Shown: positions 46,201 to 55,598 of the stretch, piece after piece
Layout: every line of letters starts with the position of its first letter
How positions within the stretch are numbered: the first letter of the stretch is position 1
NCBI GenBank assembly: GCA_028456385.1
Contig: JALNQF010000068.1
Span: 124,001 to 188,000 of the forward strand
Length of the DNA stretch: 64,000 nucleotides
Reading direction: 5' to 3'
Source: Ophiosphaerella korrae
Taxonomy: Eukaryota > Ascomycota > Dothideomycetes > Pleosporales > Phaeosphaeriaceae
The notes under the pieces: generated by a model
Told to the model about the DNA's origin: nothing
The model's database searches: none
What the model saw: the letters and a program-made list of their open reading frames with translations, nothing else
Made by a program: the position numbers and the translations under genes

Positions 46201-46491
46201 ATGACGAAGAAAATTCTCCAAACCCTTTCTAGCACTAACAAACAGCTACGTCACGAACTCTACAGGGACTTCGATTCTAATCAGATTCCATTTCAGTGCT
46301 ATATACAAGACTTGTGCCAAACAGAACTAAACGAGTGTGATATCTTAAGAAAGATAAGAATAGGTATGAACGAGAGTGTTGAAAATGAAGCCCCATCAAC
46401 CAGCAGTTCCATCACGTCCCCAACAAACTTCGACCTGGACAATTTATTTACATCGAAGAGTGTGCTACTCAAGCGGTATGACTGCGCCTAA
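46201..46491 (+). CDS. Hypothetical protein, 96 residues
   Basis: ATG at 46201 to TAA at 46489-46491; a TTG 21 bp upstream extends the frame but is not a likely start. The protein begins MTKKILQTLSSTNKQLRHEL, looks helical and mixed-charge in its first two thirds, and Ser/Thr-rich afterwards. Four cysteines, no signal peptide, no domain recognised. Its codon and residue use look protein-like rather than random, but it is short and may be a fragment of a decayed gene. Its 3' end overlaps the 3' end of the secreted-protein gene on the other strand by 4 bp, which is unusual and reduces confidence that both are expressed. Confidence 0.3.
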   Translation: MTKKILQTLSSTNKQLRHELYRDFDSNQIPFQCYIQDLCQTELNECDILRKIRIGMNESVENEAPSTSSSITSPTNFDLDNLFTSKSVLLKRYDCA

Positions 46492-46886
46492 GAGCTAGTC
46501 TTGTAGCACTTGCATTGGCTGCATCCGAATGGGCGATCCTTCTTGGGCTTGCTGAAGACACATCGTCCTTTAGAGCTGACTTTGCACTGTGTAGCAGGTG
46601 GGCATTGGTTGTAGTGGCAGTCCTTGCCTTTCTTGCTAGTGATTCCGCAGGTTGTACGGGCCATCAGACGGCTGATGACTTCTTCTCCATCGTCGATATC
46701 TTCTTCTTCCAAGTCTTCTGCTTCCACGTCGCGGGCATCGTATGGAGCTGCGATATCGGCTGCCCTGGCCTCAACAGGATTGTATTGAGCAAGAGAGTCG
46801 TCCTGAGCTGTTGGGGCAGCTAGGGAGAGTGGCACCGCACTGAGTACGGCGAGAGTGAGGAGGATGTTGCGGAGAGAAAGCATCAT
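46488..46886 (-). CDS. Small secreted cysteine-rich protein with acidic pro-region (effector or antimicrobial candidate)
   Basis: Intronless, 132 residues, ATG at 46886. Residues 1-23 form a signal peptide (MMLSLRNILLTLAVLSAVPL then SLAA). A strongly acidic stretch follows (54-69, EAEDLEEEDIDDGEE), then a basic RLMAR (73-77) that could be a processing site, and a compact basic domain (78-132) with eight cysteines at 80, 90, 95, 101, 109, 122, 125 and 127 and many lysines. The layout (signal, acidic pro-part, cationic cysteine-rich mature part) is known from defensin-like and other antimicrobial precursors and from fungal effectors. I recognise no named family; the spacing CSQCKC at the end is distinctive. 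It sits in an accessory-looking region about 6 kb from the transposon island. A TATA box lies about 100 bp upstream. Role is inference. Confidence 0.75.
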   Translation of the reverse strand: MMLSLRNILLTLAVLSAVPLSLAAPTAQDDSLAQYNPVEARAADIAAPYDARDVEAEDLEEEDIDDGEEVISRLMARTTCGITSKKGKDCHYNQCPPATQCKVSSKGRCVFSKPKKDRPFGCSQCKCYKTSS

Positions 46887-46986
46887 GTTGGTAAAAGGTT
46901 TTGGTGGAGAAAGAGAGATGTTGTGATTGTATGATATTGAGTGAAGAGTTGACTGTTTGGTGAGTCCATGAGAAGGATACTCTTGT

Positions 46987-46995
46987 CCTTATATA
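46987..46995 (-). promoter_or_regulatory. TATA box of the secreted cysteine-rich protein gene
   Basis: TATATAAGG on the minus strand, about 101-109 bp upstream of the ATG at 46886. Position and sequence are good for a strongly regulated fungal gene. Confidence 0.55.
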
Positions 46996-48494
46996 TGTGA
47001 TTTCTCTTGTACTTGATACTGTAGCTCCGCTTTCCCGGTAGTGGGTGCCCTTGTGACACCGTGCCGGAAACTAAGCAAGAAAGAAATATTGGATCTGAGT
47101 GGCGTAGCATGTGTAAGGCGAGAAACATGTGCCCCGCATCATCCTGGCCTAGACTTCTTATGATGCGCGATTTTCCACCTAGAAATAGATTTTCCGGGGG
47201 AAAATGTGGCTCATACTCAACTCACAGACCTCCGAGCTGATGATCGTGGCCCGGGCTTCTTTGGTGTTGAAGCCCTCATAGAGGTCCGGACTCTTGGGGC
47301 GAAATTACTATCAGATACGCCCTAGGGCACCTCGTTCGGCAAGAGAACTTGAATACGAATGATTACAGAGTAAGACATCTTAATTAAAATCCTAGTAGTC
47401 TACTTGATGAATGCAAGCCTACGGGTAAGACGGCACACAAGTTGTATCAGTATGCCTTGCGAACAAGATGACTGAAGGAGAAAAAACCCATAGCTCTTTT
47501 GGAAGTGGGAAGGATTATCACTGAGTCTAGGACGGGATATCAAAATACATAGTCAAGGTCTATGCTATCGCCACATAAACTCCTTCCTCGATAAGTGAAC
47601 TTATGATGTGGTAATAGTCACAATATAAATCTATATCTTAAATGTAGTGTAACATATTAATATCTTTTCTAACTATATAAATACTAAAATAGATCCAGCA
47701 TAATATGGCAGGTTTGATCGAATGTAAGTAAGAGATGTTGATCATTGTCTTGACAGCTTCCACACGGACTTGAATCTTTGAAACTGTAGCCTGTCAAAGT
47801 CAATTAAACCATGCATTTTCAGTACACATGATTTGTTTCTGTGGTATACAAGAGGAGAAGTGTTTCGTCTCACCTCACCCCAATATTTTCATTATGTTGT
47901 TATACAATTAGTTGTCATAGTATTGGTAACGAAGTTTGTTATAGTCAGCCTTGGAAGGTTGTAATACTACGTTCCAGTGCAAACTGTTGCCCGAGACTCG
48001 ACCGATCCTTTTTGCATGCGTCCCACATGTGCTTAGTACAATGTTCTCCATGATGGCCGGCCTCGGTATTACGTCGTTTCCTTCAAACGCAAATCTTGGC
48101 CTACCTAGGTTAGAACTCGCCTGCATGATGATTCTCCTCGCCGTTGCGTAAACTATGAAATATGGACCCCACCAATTACGGTATTTTGTCTAGGATTCAT
48201 GATATCCGTAGCACTAATGGATTGGTGGCCCTAAGTATTTGTGGATCAGTTGGCGTGACTGGTACAACACTAGTTGAAACTAAGAATTTCTATTGTTACA
48301 ATCCTCGAGAACAAAAAATGCTCGGGCTATGCTTGCTAGTAGCGATTGGCCATTGAGGGATATGGAGAACCCCACATGCCTACCTATTTTCTGCACATCC
48401 AGTAATTCCTGTCACCTCGTAATATATATTTTTTGTAAGTTTCGAGGATTCTATATTCCTACAGAATTCCAAGCATGACTCAGTCGTCGCATCT
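46996..48494. other. Intergenic stretch between the secreted protein and tRNA-Tyr
   Basis: No supportable gene. Short frames on both strands at 47.8-48.4 kb lack domains. The part around 47580-47720 is locally AT-rich. Possible distal promoter of the secreted protein. Confidence 0.4.
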
Positions 48495-48581
48495 CTCCGC
48501 TTGGTGTAGTTGGTTTATCACGTTCGACTGTAATATTAAGTTGTCATCGAAAGGTCTCAAGTTCGATTCTTGAAGCGGAGA
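48495..48581 (+). tRNA. tRNA-Tyr (anticodon GTA) with 12-nt intron
   Basis: A full cloverleaf can be drawn: acceptor CTCCGCT/AGCGGAG (7 of 7 pairs), discriminator A at 48581, D-arm with GTG/CAC, anticodon stem TTCGA/TCGAA, five-base variable loop and T-arm TCAAG/CTTGA with loop TTCGATT. The anticodon loop is enlarged: CT-GTA-A (anticodon 48530-48532), then 12 extra bases at 48534-48545 directly after position 37, the standard place for a nuclear tRNA intron. The C1-G72 pair and A73 are identity elements of eukaryotic tRNA-Tyr, and fungal tRNA-Tyr genes normally carry introns, so GTA fits. A perfect B box (GTTCGATTC) and a T5 terminator (48587-48591) support transcription. The D-arm reads like tRNA-Val, so another isotype or a pseudogene was considered. 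Confidence 0.8.
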
Positions 48582-48586
48582 TTTAC

Positions 48587-48591
48587 TTTTT
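48587..48591 (+). terminator. Pol III T5 terminator of the tRNA gene
   Basis: Run of five T residues six bases after the discriminator base. Confidence 0.7.
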
Positions 48592-48834
48592 GTTGATATT
48601 TGATTCGGGGACCTTCGGGCCCAGAATCTAAAAGTTAGTTCGGGGCATAGTTCGGGACAGAAACCCGTGTTGGAGTTCTAGGGCCTGCGGTTTTCTTGTA
48701 GGGGTCTAGGCGACTAGTACCTGCTAATGACCAGTAAGACTGCGCTGTCGTATTCTTAGTTTAATGACGTTGCTGCCTAATGACGACACTTCTACGGCTC
48801 ACTACCATCCTCCCATCACCACCCACACAAACAG

Positions 48835-50295
48835 ATGGCCAACCTTCCGAACGAGCTTCTTCTCAACATAGTTTCCTTCCTTGCAACAGGCGATGATCTC
48901 GATATCAAAACGCTTCTCAATTTATGTCAGGCGTCACGATTACTGCTCGATATTGCACAGCCGACACTCTACGTTCATGTTTCCATAGCCGAGCCAGCAG
49001 TACATCCATTAAAACCTCTCAAGTGTTTTCTCAGAACCCTGCTAGAGCGTCCAGCATTGGCTAAGATAACTCAAGAGCTTTCTCTCATCAACGACAGGGG
49101 GATACGCTATGAATGGCCTGGCCTTGAGAATGACACATACTTCATGGATTTGTCGGCATTGATAGGAGGTCATATATCTGAAATCGAACCTGAGCTTTGC
49201 TATAAACCACTCGCTGTTGAGGTTCTAGCCAGACTGCCTAACCTAGAGCACCTCCACTTTACCGCTAAGATTGAACACCCACGAGCTTTGTTACAACACA
49301 TCCATCAACTGCAGGCTGAATCTTCGATTTTAGCCAAGTTGAAAACATTTCATTTGTAAGTAACACCCGATGCAACAACAAAATGAGCATCAAGATCTTA
49401 TATTTCTTCTTCTGTGCTTCGCTGACTCCCGGTGCTTGGTTCTAGGCACAAACAATATGAAAATGGTCCGATCAACATTGAAGATTACATACCTTTTCTA
49501 CGATACCGATCATTTAATGAATTCACATCTGAGAGCCATATCCCGAGCGCTTCAGACCAAAGCTTGATTAATACTGTTACACACTCGGCTGTGAAACTGG
49601 GCTGGTGTCTTGGGCCTTTGACTACAATGCGAAAACTTCTAGCTGCCTGCTCTCATCTAGGCGTGTTTGAATTAATTGTACCCGACACGTCCGATGTACA
49701 GGCGTGGGATGTGGGCTATCAACCACTGGTTTCGCCGCGAGAAATGGTCAGGACATTGCTCGAAATTCACAGCCAGACTTTGGAAACACTTCGTCTGGAT
49801 TTCCATCATTTCTACAACCTTAATGAGGCAGAATTACGAGGAGAACTAGAGGATTCCGGCGAGAGCCTGGAGGACTCTTGGGTCACCTATCCGTCGTTCC
49901 GTGGTTTTGAGAATTTGAAGCATATGGCCATTGAGTTCGACAAGCTCGTCAAGATTTATAACCTCCCCGCATCATTGGAATCGTTGGTTCTCTTCTTTTG
50001 CCGTTTTGAAGACATGGATGAGGAGTACCTCAAAGATTTGATTGAACTGAGAGAGAAATGGTGTCCAGTGATCGAATTTGTCAAATTGAACGGCTGGGAA
50101 AAGACTAACAGGGGTATAGCGGCCCTTGTAGGTCATGCTAGGTCTTTGGAAGTGCCTGTTCAGGTCTCTCCAGATGGCCGAACGTTGAAGTTCTCGGGCA
50201 AGGGAAGTCATTTGCAAATACAAAGTCTGGAGGACTTGCTCCCTGATCTTCCTGAATACGACGATTATATGGAAGTGAGTGAAGAGGAAGAGTAA
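48835..50295 (+). CDS. F-box protein
   Basis: Two exons, 48835-49355 and 49446-50295, with a 90-bp intron (donor GTAAGT, acceptor TCTAG), 456 residues. The N-terminus MANLPNELLLNIVSFLATGD followed by LCQASRLLLDIAQPTLY is an F-box, the motif that docks to Skp1 in SCF ubiquitin ligases. The rest is leucine-rich and irregularly helical (LARLPNLEHLHF, SHLGVFELIVPD, ENLKHMAIEF, LPASLESLVLFFCRF), suggesting a divergent leucine-rich-repeat-like substrate-binding part. The last residues are acidic (EVSEEEE). F-box genes of this type are numerous and fast-evolving in Pleosporales, and no orthologue or substrate can be named. It starts about 250 bp after the tRNA gene. Confidence 0.82.
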
Positions 50296-51757
50296 ACTAC
50301 CGTGAAAGATACTATTTTTGGAATGAAACATAAATCATGGTGAGATTGGGTGTGTTACAATACTAGTCCGTTTTCGTACAAATGATAAGATTGCTAGAAG
50401 TTCTGCAAGTCGACTGTCCTTCCGCTTCCCCTCATACCCTCGAAACTTATAGGAGATGAGCGCATTTCACAAACGCAACAATACTCTAAAACCAATCTAC
50501 TCTCACATTTTGCTACGTTGAACCCATAACCATAAATCACCATCTTCAACTATCCTAGTGTCCAAAGGTGGTCCGTTGTCTGTAAGGCTGTGAGGCCAGC
50601 TTTGTGATATATATACTGTTACAAATCCAGGCATCAATATCGCTTAGCTAAACCATAATTTATTGGCATTTCCTATCGTATTAATATAGAGCTGCGATCT
50701 TACTAGGTATTTCTTTTCAAAACGAACAATGCGCCAATCGTAATGGGCGGCGTAGCCTTATGCTCGCAACTGGTGTTCGCTAGCTCCCTGTTCGATCGAT
50801 AACTCCGATTCGGATTTTGCAGGGCCCAGATTTACTATGAAAGAACCCAATAATTTTTCGCTACATACTATGCTCGCGTGTAGTTGTAAAGCTATCAAAT
50901 AGTCCTATTCTGACATTATAATTTCTTGGCTACTTATATGATTGACAAAGAGAAGCCGTCAGATGAGCAATGGGTGCAATGCAAAAACTCTTAGGCTAGT
51001 TCTGCGAGCCAATAATAAGCTACATAACCAGGCAGTTGGCTAAGTAGGATATTGTGGTGTAGCAGGACCGCACGCGATCGGGAGGCTTAGGTCAGCATTG
51101 CGGCTCTGTGTGGGCACCGATAAAGGATCGGATGGAGCAGATAGCCTCCGACACCAACTCGTCATGTAGCTACTCAAGCCATATATTCCAACTCATCTCG
51201 CCGACTGTGGGCCGCCACCTGCCTCCTACTTCTATATGCATTCTAGTAGGCCACAATATATATCTCAAATATATGGATTTGAGTTGGCGATCATCCTCCT
51301 ACACGATGTTCCAATTGAGCAATAGGCACATAGAAGCATTAGAGGCATCTAACTGAAAGGGCATCTGTCAAGATTAGCTAAGTAAATGCGAAATTTGTGA
51401 GGCATTTTCTGTACGTTGAGCCTCGTGCGTAGGGTTTTCCAACCATCAGGCTGCAGTTTGACGTCAGTGGTCAGGCAGTGTAAGGGGCGCACTTCCTTGT
51501 CGGATTGGTTGAGCAAGCGACCATCTATCCCATCAATCATGGTCCTTCAACCAAAAGCATGGAATGCCTCCCACACCCCTTAGCATATATAGCCTTGGGC
51601 TGTGTTCGGCTTCGTGTCTCCATAATCATCACAGCGGCCTCTGGCCGTCTACCAAGGCACAATATTGACGACTCAAAACAATCATAAGATTCATGGATGT
51701 AAACTATTCATTACGCGCATTCTAATACGCTTCCCAAAACTCGCTTTTCCACCGTTC
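50296..51757. other. Intergenic stretch
   Basis: After the F-box gene 3' end only short frames occur; none has a signal peptide, domain or splice partner that I can support. Confidence 0.4.
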
Positions 51758-52363
51758 ATGCCATCGACAGTGCTAAGCATTCGGTCCACTCCGCATATTA
51801 TTTTCCGTCAAGCATTACGGCTGCCCCATTTTAAAATTCAATACCATACGTCGCCGGCCCAAAGCCGCAGTCCGACGAAACCCAAGCCGCTGTCTGTCGA
51901 ATCGAATTCCAACATCATCGACCAAACACAATTAGCGGATCCCCTCACAATCAAAACAAGTCAATTGTTTCGCCGTATGAGGTTGAGTATGACGTCAACC
52001 CAGTTATACATCGGCCCTTTCTTATAAACTCAGTGCTTCTCACATCTTCGGAAGAAGCAAATGATGCGATCGCATTAGATGAGCAGTCATCAATACCTCT
52101 TTCTTTTGAACCCATTTCACCACAACTTTATCCACTGTGGTTATCTGAAGCTTCTGGCAAAGCGTCATTTTAAGCTGAAAACTGACTTGAAGCAGCACAC
52201 AAACACAATTCACTATCTTGAAGGGGCAAACCTGTTGTTGGTTGTTAATTTCAAGGGTTCACGGAGACGTTTTCAAGGCGTGACAACATGCCGAGGCATG
52301 CTCGGAAAGTGCACGGGCTGGCCATGTGAAAGCCTCGTGAGAACGCTCAATTCGATTAGTTAA
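51758..52363 (+). pseudogene. Frameshifted relic of a C2H2 zinc-finger-type gene
   Basis: Three reading frames in succession look coding. Frame 1 runs from the ATG at 51758 (MPSTVLSIRSTPHIIFRQAL) to about 52015. Frame 2 continues from about 52018 with TSSEEANDAIALDEQSS and SPQLYPLWLSEASGKASF, ending at a TAA at about 52168. Frame 3 then begins at HFKLKTDLKQHTNTIH, which fits the F-x5-L-x2-H-x4-H second half of a C2H2 finger. Both shifts fall at short homopolymers (CCCTTT near 52015-52020 and TTTT near 52165), as expected for single-base indels. The cysteine half of the finger is missing or changed. I read this as a disabled gene at the edge of the transposon island; an unrecognised intron could replace one of the shifts. 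Gene of origin unknown. Confidence 0.4.
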
Positions 52364-52521
52364 GATACACCGACTCAGCGCAGGGCAATCTGCATGAATT
52401 GATTAATTTGATCTTGTCCTCAGTTTGTGAACGGTGTTGAGGGTCAAGGTTGTGGCTGAGCGATCGTGCATGCGCTCTTGAGCTTTCGAGTGCCGATCGA
52501 GGCTTGTTTGGGTATGGTGTA

Positions 52522-53100
52522 GTGGGGCTCACCGCCTAGTGCCCGCCCCCACCTAATGCCCGCTTTGGCCGTATCGCAAATTTTTACAACCCAACTTCAA
52601 CATCAATTATCTCAGCCAATATAGGTAATCTAGATGCAGCGATTGCAGCTGTAGAATCGCTGAAGCCAGGAGAACAGGCCTGTTGGTCTAGAATTGCTAA
52701 GACTTATAGCGTTAATCGATCAACGCTATCAAAAAGATACCAGGGCAAAACTCGCCCAAGCGATGCGAAGACACTCAACGAGCGTTTACTCAACCTACAA
52801 CAAGAGGATAAGCTTATACTGTATTATAATAAGCTCTACACAAGAGGGCTACTACCTTTACGAGGGATAATGCGAAATTTTGCGTTAGAACTAGCTCAAA
52901 AACCAGCTAGAAAGAACTAGGCTAATCGTTTTATCGCACAGCACACTAACAAGCTTATTATACGCTAGGCCTCTAGACTTAATACTACGCGTAAAAATAC
53001 TAACTCTATATATAAATATATACTCTATAAAGCTATAGTATTATAAGGTAGACTATTATAGACTACTATCTAATATCAAGATAGTAACTACTTATATATA
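52522..53100 (+). mobile_element. 5' fragment of a pogo/Fot-like (Tc1/mariner superfamily) DNA transposon
   Basis: The likely terminus, after a TA at 52520-52521, starts GTGGGGCTCACCGCC and carries a near-repeat (CCTAGTGCCCGC and CCTAATGCCCGC). From 52633 a frame is open to the TAG at 52918 and matches the N-terminal part of pogo/Fot transposases: a psq/CENP-B-type helix-turn-helix (SRIAKTYSVNRSTLSKRYQG), then the linker LYTRGLLPLRGIMRNFALEL. The TAG at 52918-52920 and another about 60 bp later occur where tryptophan codons are expected, fitting TGG-to-TAG RIP mutation. Beyond about 52.98 kb the sequence is too eroded to read and no catalytic DDE/D region is seen. The right end is not found; the element is truncated or split by later insertions. 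Confidence 0.65.
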
Positions 53101-53484
53101 GTATATTAATAGAAGTAGAATAGACTAAGGAATTTATAGTTAATAGTTAACTATTAATAAGCTAAAAGTACTAAATAATTCTAAATAATAGATATTAAAG
53201 TAGTGTTACTTTTAGTTAAAGATTAGGATTAATAATATTAACTTAATATTAAACATTATCTTAACTATATACTTTATTCTTAAATTCTTAATCTATTAAT
53301 TTATAAAACTTAGAGCTTATATATCTTTATAGATCTATAGATTACTTATTTATTTTAATTATATTTAACTTCTTAATTAAGTTTATTATTTTATAAGTTA
53401 TATAAGTTATTATTTTCTAGTATAAAACTAATTACTTTTATTCTTAGTTTTCTTATTATATCTATAATACTATCTTTTCTTTTA

Positions 53485-54012
53485 TATAATAGGCTACCTG
53501 TTATTAACTATAGATACCTATCTTGTAAGGGTTAGTAGATTATAAGGTAATAACAAAAGCTTATATAGGTAATCTATAATAACTATAAATAATAGAAGAT
53601 ATTTTATAACTATCTTATATTAGCGTTCTATAGTTAAGGGATTAAATTACTAATACTATCCTAATAATATATATTATAGTAACTATATACTTTTAGTAAT
53701 CTATTTGTATAACCTTATAGATTACTACTAATCTATTATACGTAACTATAGATTACCTTAATCTATTATACGTTATTGTAGATTACTACTAATCTATTAT
53801 ACGTAATTATAGATTACTTTAATCTATTATACGTTATTATAGATTACTACTAATCTATTGTATATAATTATAGATTACTATTACGTATCCTAATTGTAGT
53901 TAGTTTCCTAATTAATTTTATTATCTTATAGGTTATTACCCTACTTATCCTATACTTTATTAGTAGCTAAGCGTAGACTAATTAGTTCTATCTTGTTTTC
54001 CCTAATTACTAC
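53485..54012 (-). repeat. Inverted solo-LTR-like copy of the Gypsy LTR
   Basis: Reverse complement similarity to the LTRs at 55.2 and 61.8 kb along most of its length, including the tandem AATCTATTATACGT-type units and the GATAGAACTAATTAG block. It is about 528 bp, longer than the other two because it holds more of the tandem units, and it retains more G and C, so it appears less mutated. Confidence 0.7.
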
Positions 54013-54041
54013 TATAATATTTTAAGTAGTCTTTTTATTAT

Positions 54042-54095
54042 AAGTATAATAAAAGAAATTAAAATAAAACTAATTAGTTAATACTTAAGTTAATA
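54042..54095 (+). repeat. Fragment of the Gypsy LTR 5' end in direct orientation
   Basis: TATAATAAAAGAAATTAAAA followed by TAAAACTAATTAG matches the first ~40 bases of the LTR at 55189 after C-to-T/G-to-A changes. Similarity stops after about 50 bp. Confidence 0.5.
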
Positions 54096-55188
54096 CTTAA
54101 GCTAAAGTAGTTAAGTTTAGGTAAGTACTAGTTTACTTAACTTAGTTAAAGTAGTAAAACTTTTAATTATTAAATTTAAAGTTATAAAATTAATAGATAT
54201 AAACTTAAGTAAAAAAAGAGTTAATTAATTAATCTTTATATCTATTTATTTCTAGCCTTATACTTTATCTATATAATTATACTATAGTAGTCTTAGCTAA
54301 GTTTTTTAAGATAGTAGTAAGCTAAATCCTTAGTATTTATTTTATTAAAGTACTAGTTCCTTTATTATATTAGTTATCTAATATAGTTTATTTTTTTATA
54401 TTTAAGATCTTTTATTTAGTTTTTTTATTTATAAAAGTTAAAGCTATAATCTTTTTAGCTATAGTAAAGTTAATAGTTTAGTAATTATTATACTTTTTTA
54501 CTAAGCTAATTAATAGATTCTAAGTATACCTAGAATCTATTATACTTTTCTATATATATACTATTTTATATCTAATTATATATCTAATTATATAACTTAT
54601 CTAATAATAGTTAATAAATAATAGAATTATACTTCTAGATTTAAGATTAATTAAAGTATAAAATCTAGATCAATTTTATTTTAGATTTTATAAGCTATAT
54701 ATCTATCTTTTAGTTAAATTATATATACTATATAGTTAGTATTACTTTTTAGTATTATTATTAGATTATACTATAATATAAGTAATATTATAGTAGTTAT
54801 AAGTTGTATTATTCTTAAATCTTTTAAGCTAATATTTTTTAGTTATATAGTATAGTTAAAGTAGTAAAACTTATAATTATTAGATTTAAAGTAAGTTTTT
54901 ATAATAACTTAAATCTATATAAGTATATAATAAATATCTATAATAAATAATTAAGAAAAAACTATTATATTATCTTTTTAGTAAGTTATAAAACTTTTTT
55001 TATATATATACTCTAAACTTTATTATATACTAACTTTACTATTATAAGTACTATATTATAGATATATACTTATAACTCTTTAAATAATTCTAATATTATT
55101 TATAGCTAGAGAGTAAAGCTAGAAATAAATAAATAGAATAATTAATCTATTTAATTTTAACTAATATTTTATTCTAAGTATAATAAGA
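54096..55188. repeat. Unclassified AT-rich segment with internal direct and inverted repeats
   Basis: A 39-bp near-identical direct repeat (AGTTAAAGTAGTAAAACTT...) occurs at 54144-54182 and 54854-54892. A weaker inverted pair built on TCTATTTATTTCTAG occurs near 54240-54270 and 55105-55140. The segment might be a small DNA element or rearranged pieces of one. No coding remnant is readable. Confidence 0.45.
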
Positions 55189-55598
55189 GAAATTAAGATA
55201 GAACTAATTAGTCCTAACTTAGATACTAATAAAGAATAGGATAAGTAGAGTAATAACTTTAATTAGGAAACTACTTATAATTAGGATACGTAGTACTAAT
55301 CTATAATTACGTATAATAGATTAGTAGTAATCTATAATAACGTATAATAGATTAAAGTAATCTATAATATTATATAAATAGATTAGTATAAGTATATAGT
55401 TTATATAATATATATTATTAAGATAGTATTAGTAATTTAATCTCTTAACTATAGAATAATAATACTTAATATTGTATATATAAATTAACTATTATTCTTA
55501 GTTATTATAGATTACTACATAAGCTTTTATTATTAACTCTTAATCTACTAATACTATTAAAGGATTACCTATAGTTAATAATAGAGTAACCTATTATA
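55189..55598 (+). repeat. 5' LTR of the Ty3/Gypsy element
   Basis: About 410 bp, direct repeat of 61777-62226. Shared landmarks: TATAATAAGAGAAATTAAG at the start, GATAGAACTAATTAG, tandem ~31-bp units, TAGTATTAGTAATTTAATC, and GTTAATAATAGAGTAAC near the end. Three tandem units are present. Ends are set by where similarity stops; original TG...CA termini appear to have mutated. Confidence 0.8.

Noticed and set aside
48495..48581. tRNA-Val assignment from the D-arm similarity
   Set aside because: The anticodon loop reads GTA with an intron after position 37, and the C1-G72/A73 elements fit tRNA-Tyr, not tRNA-Val.
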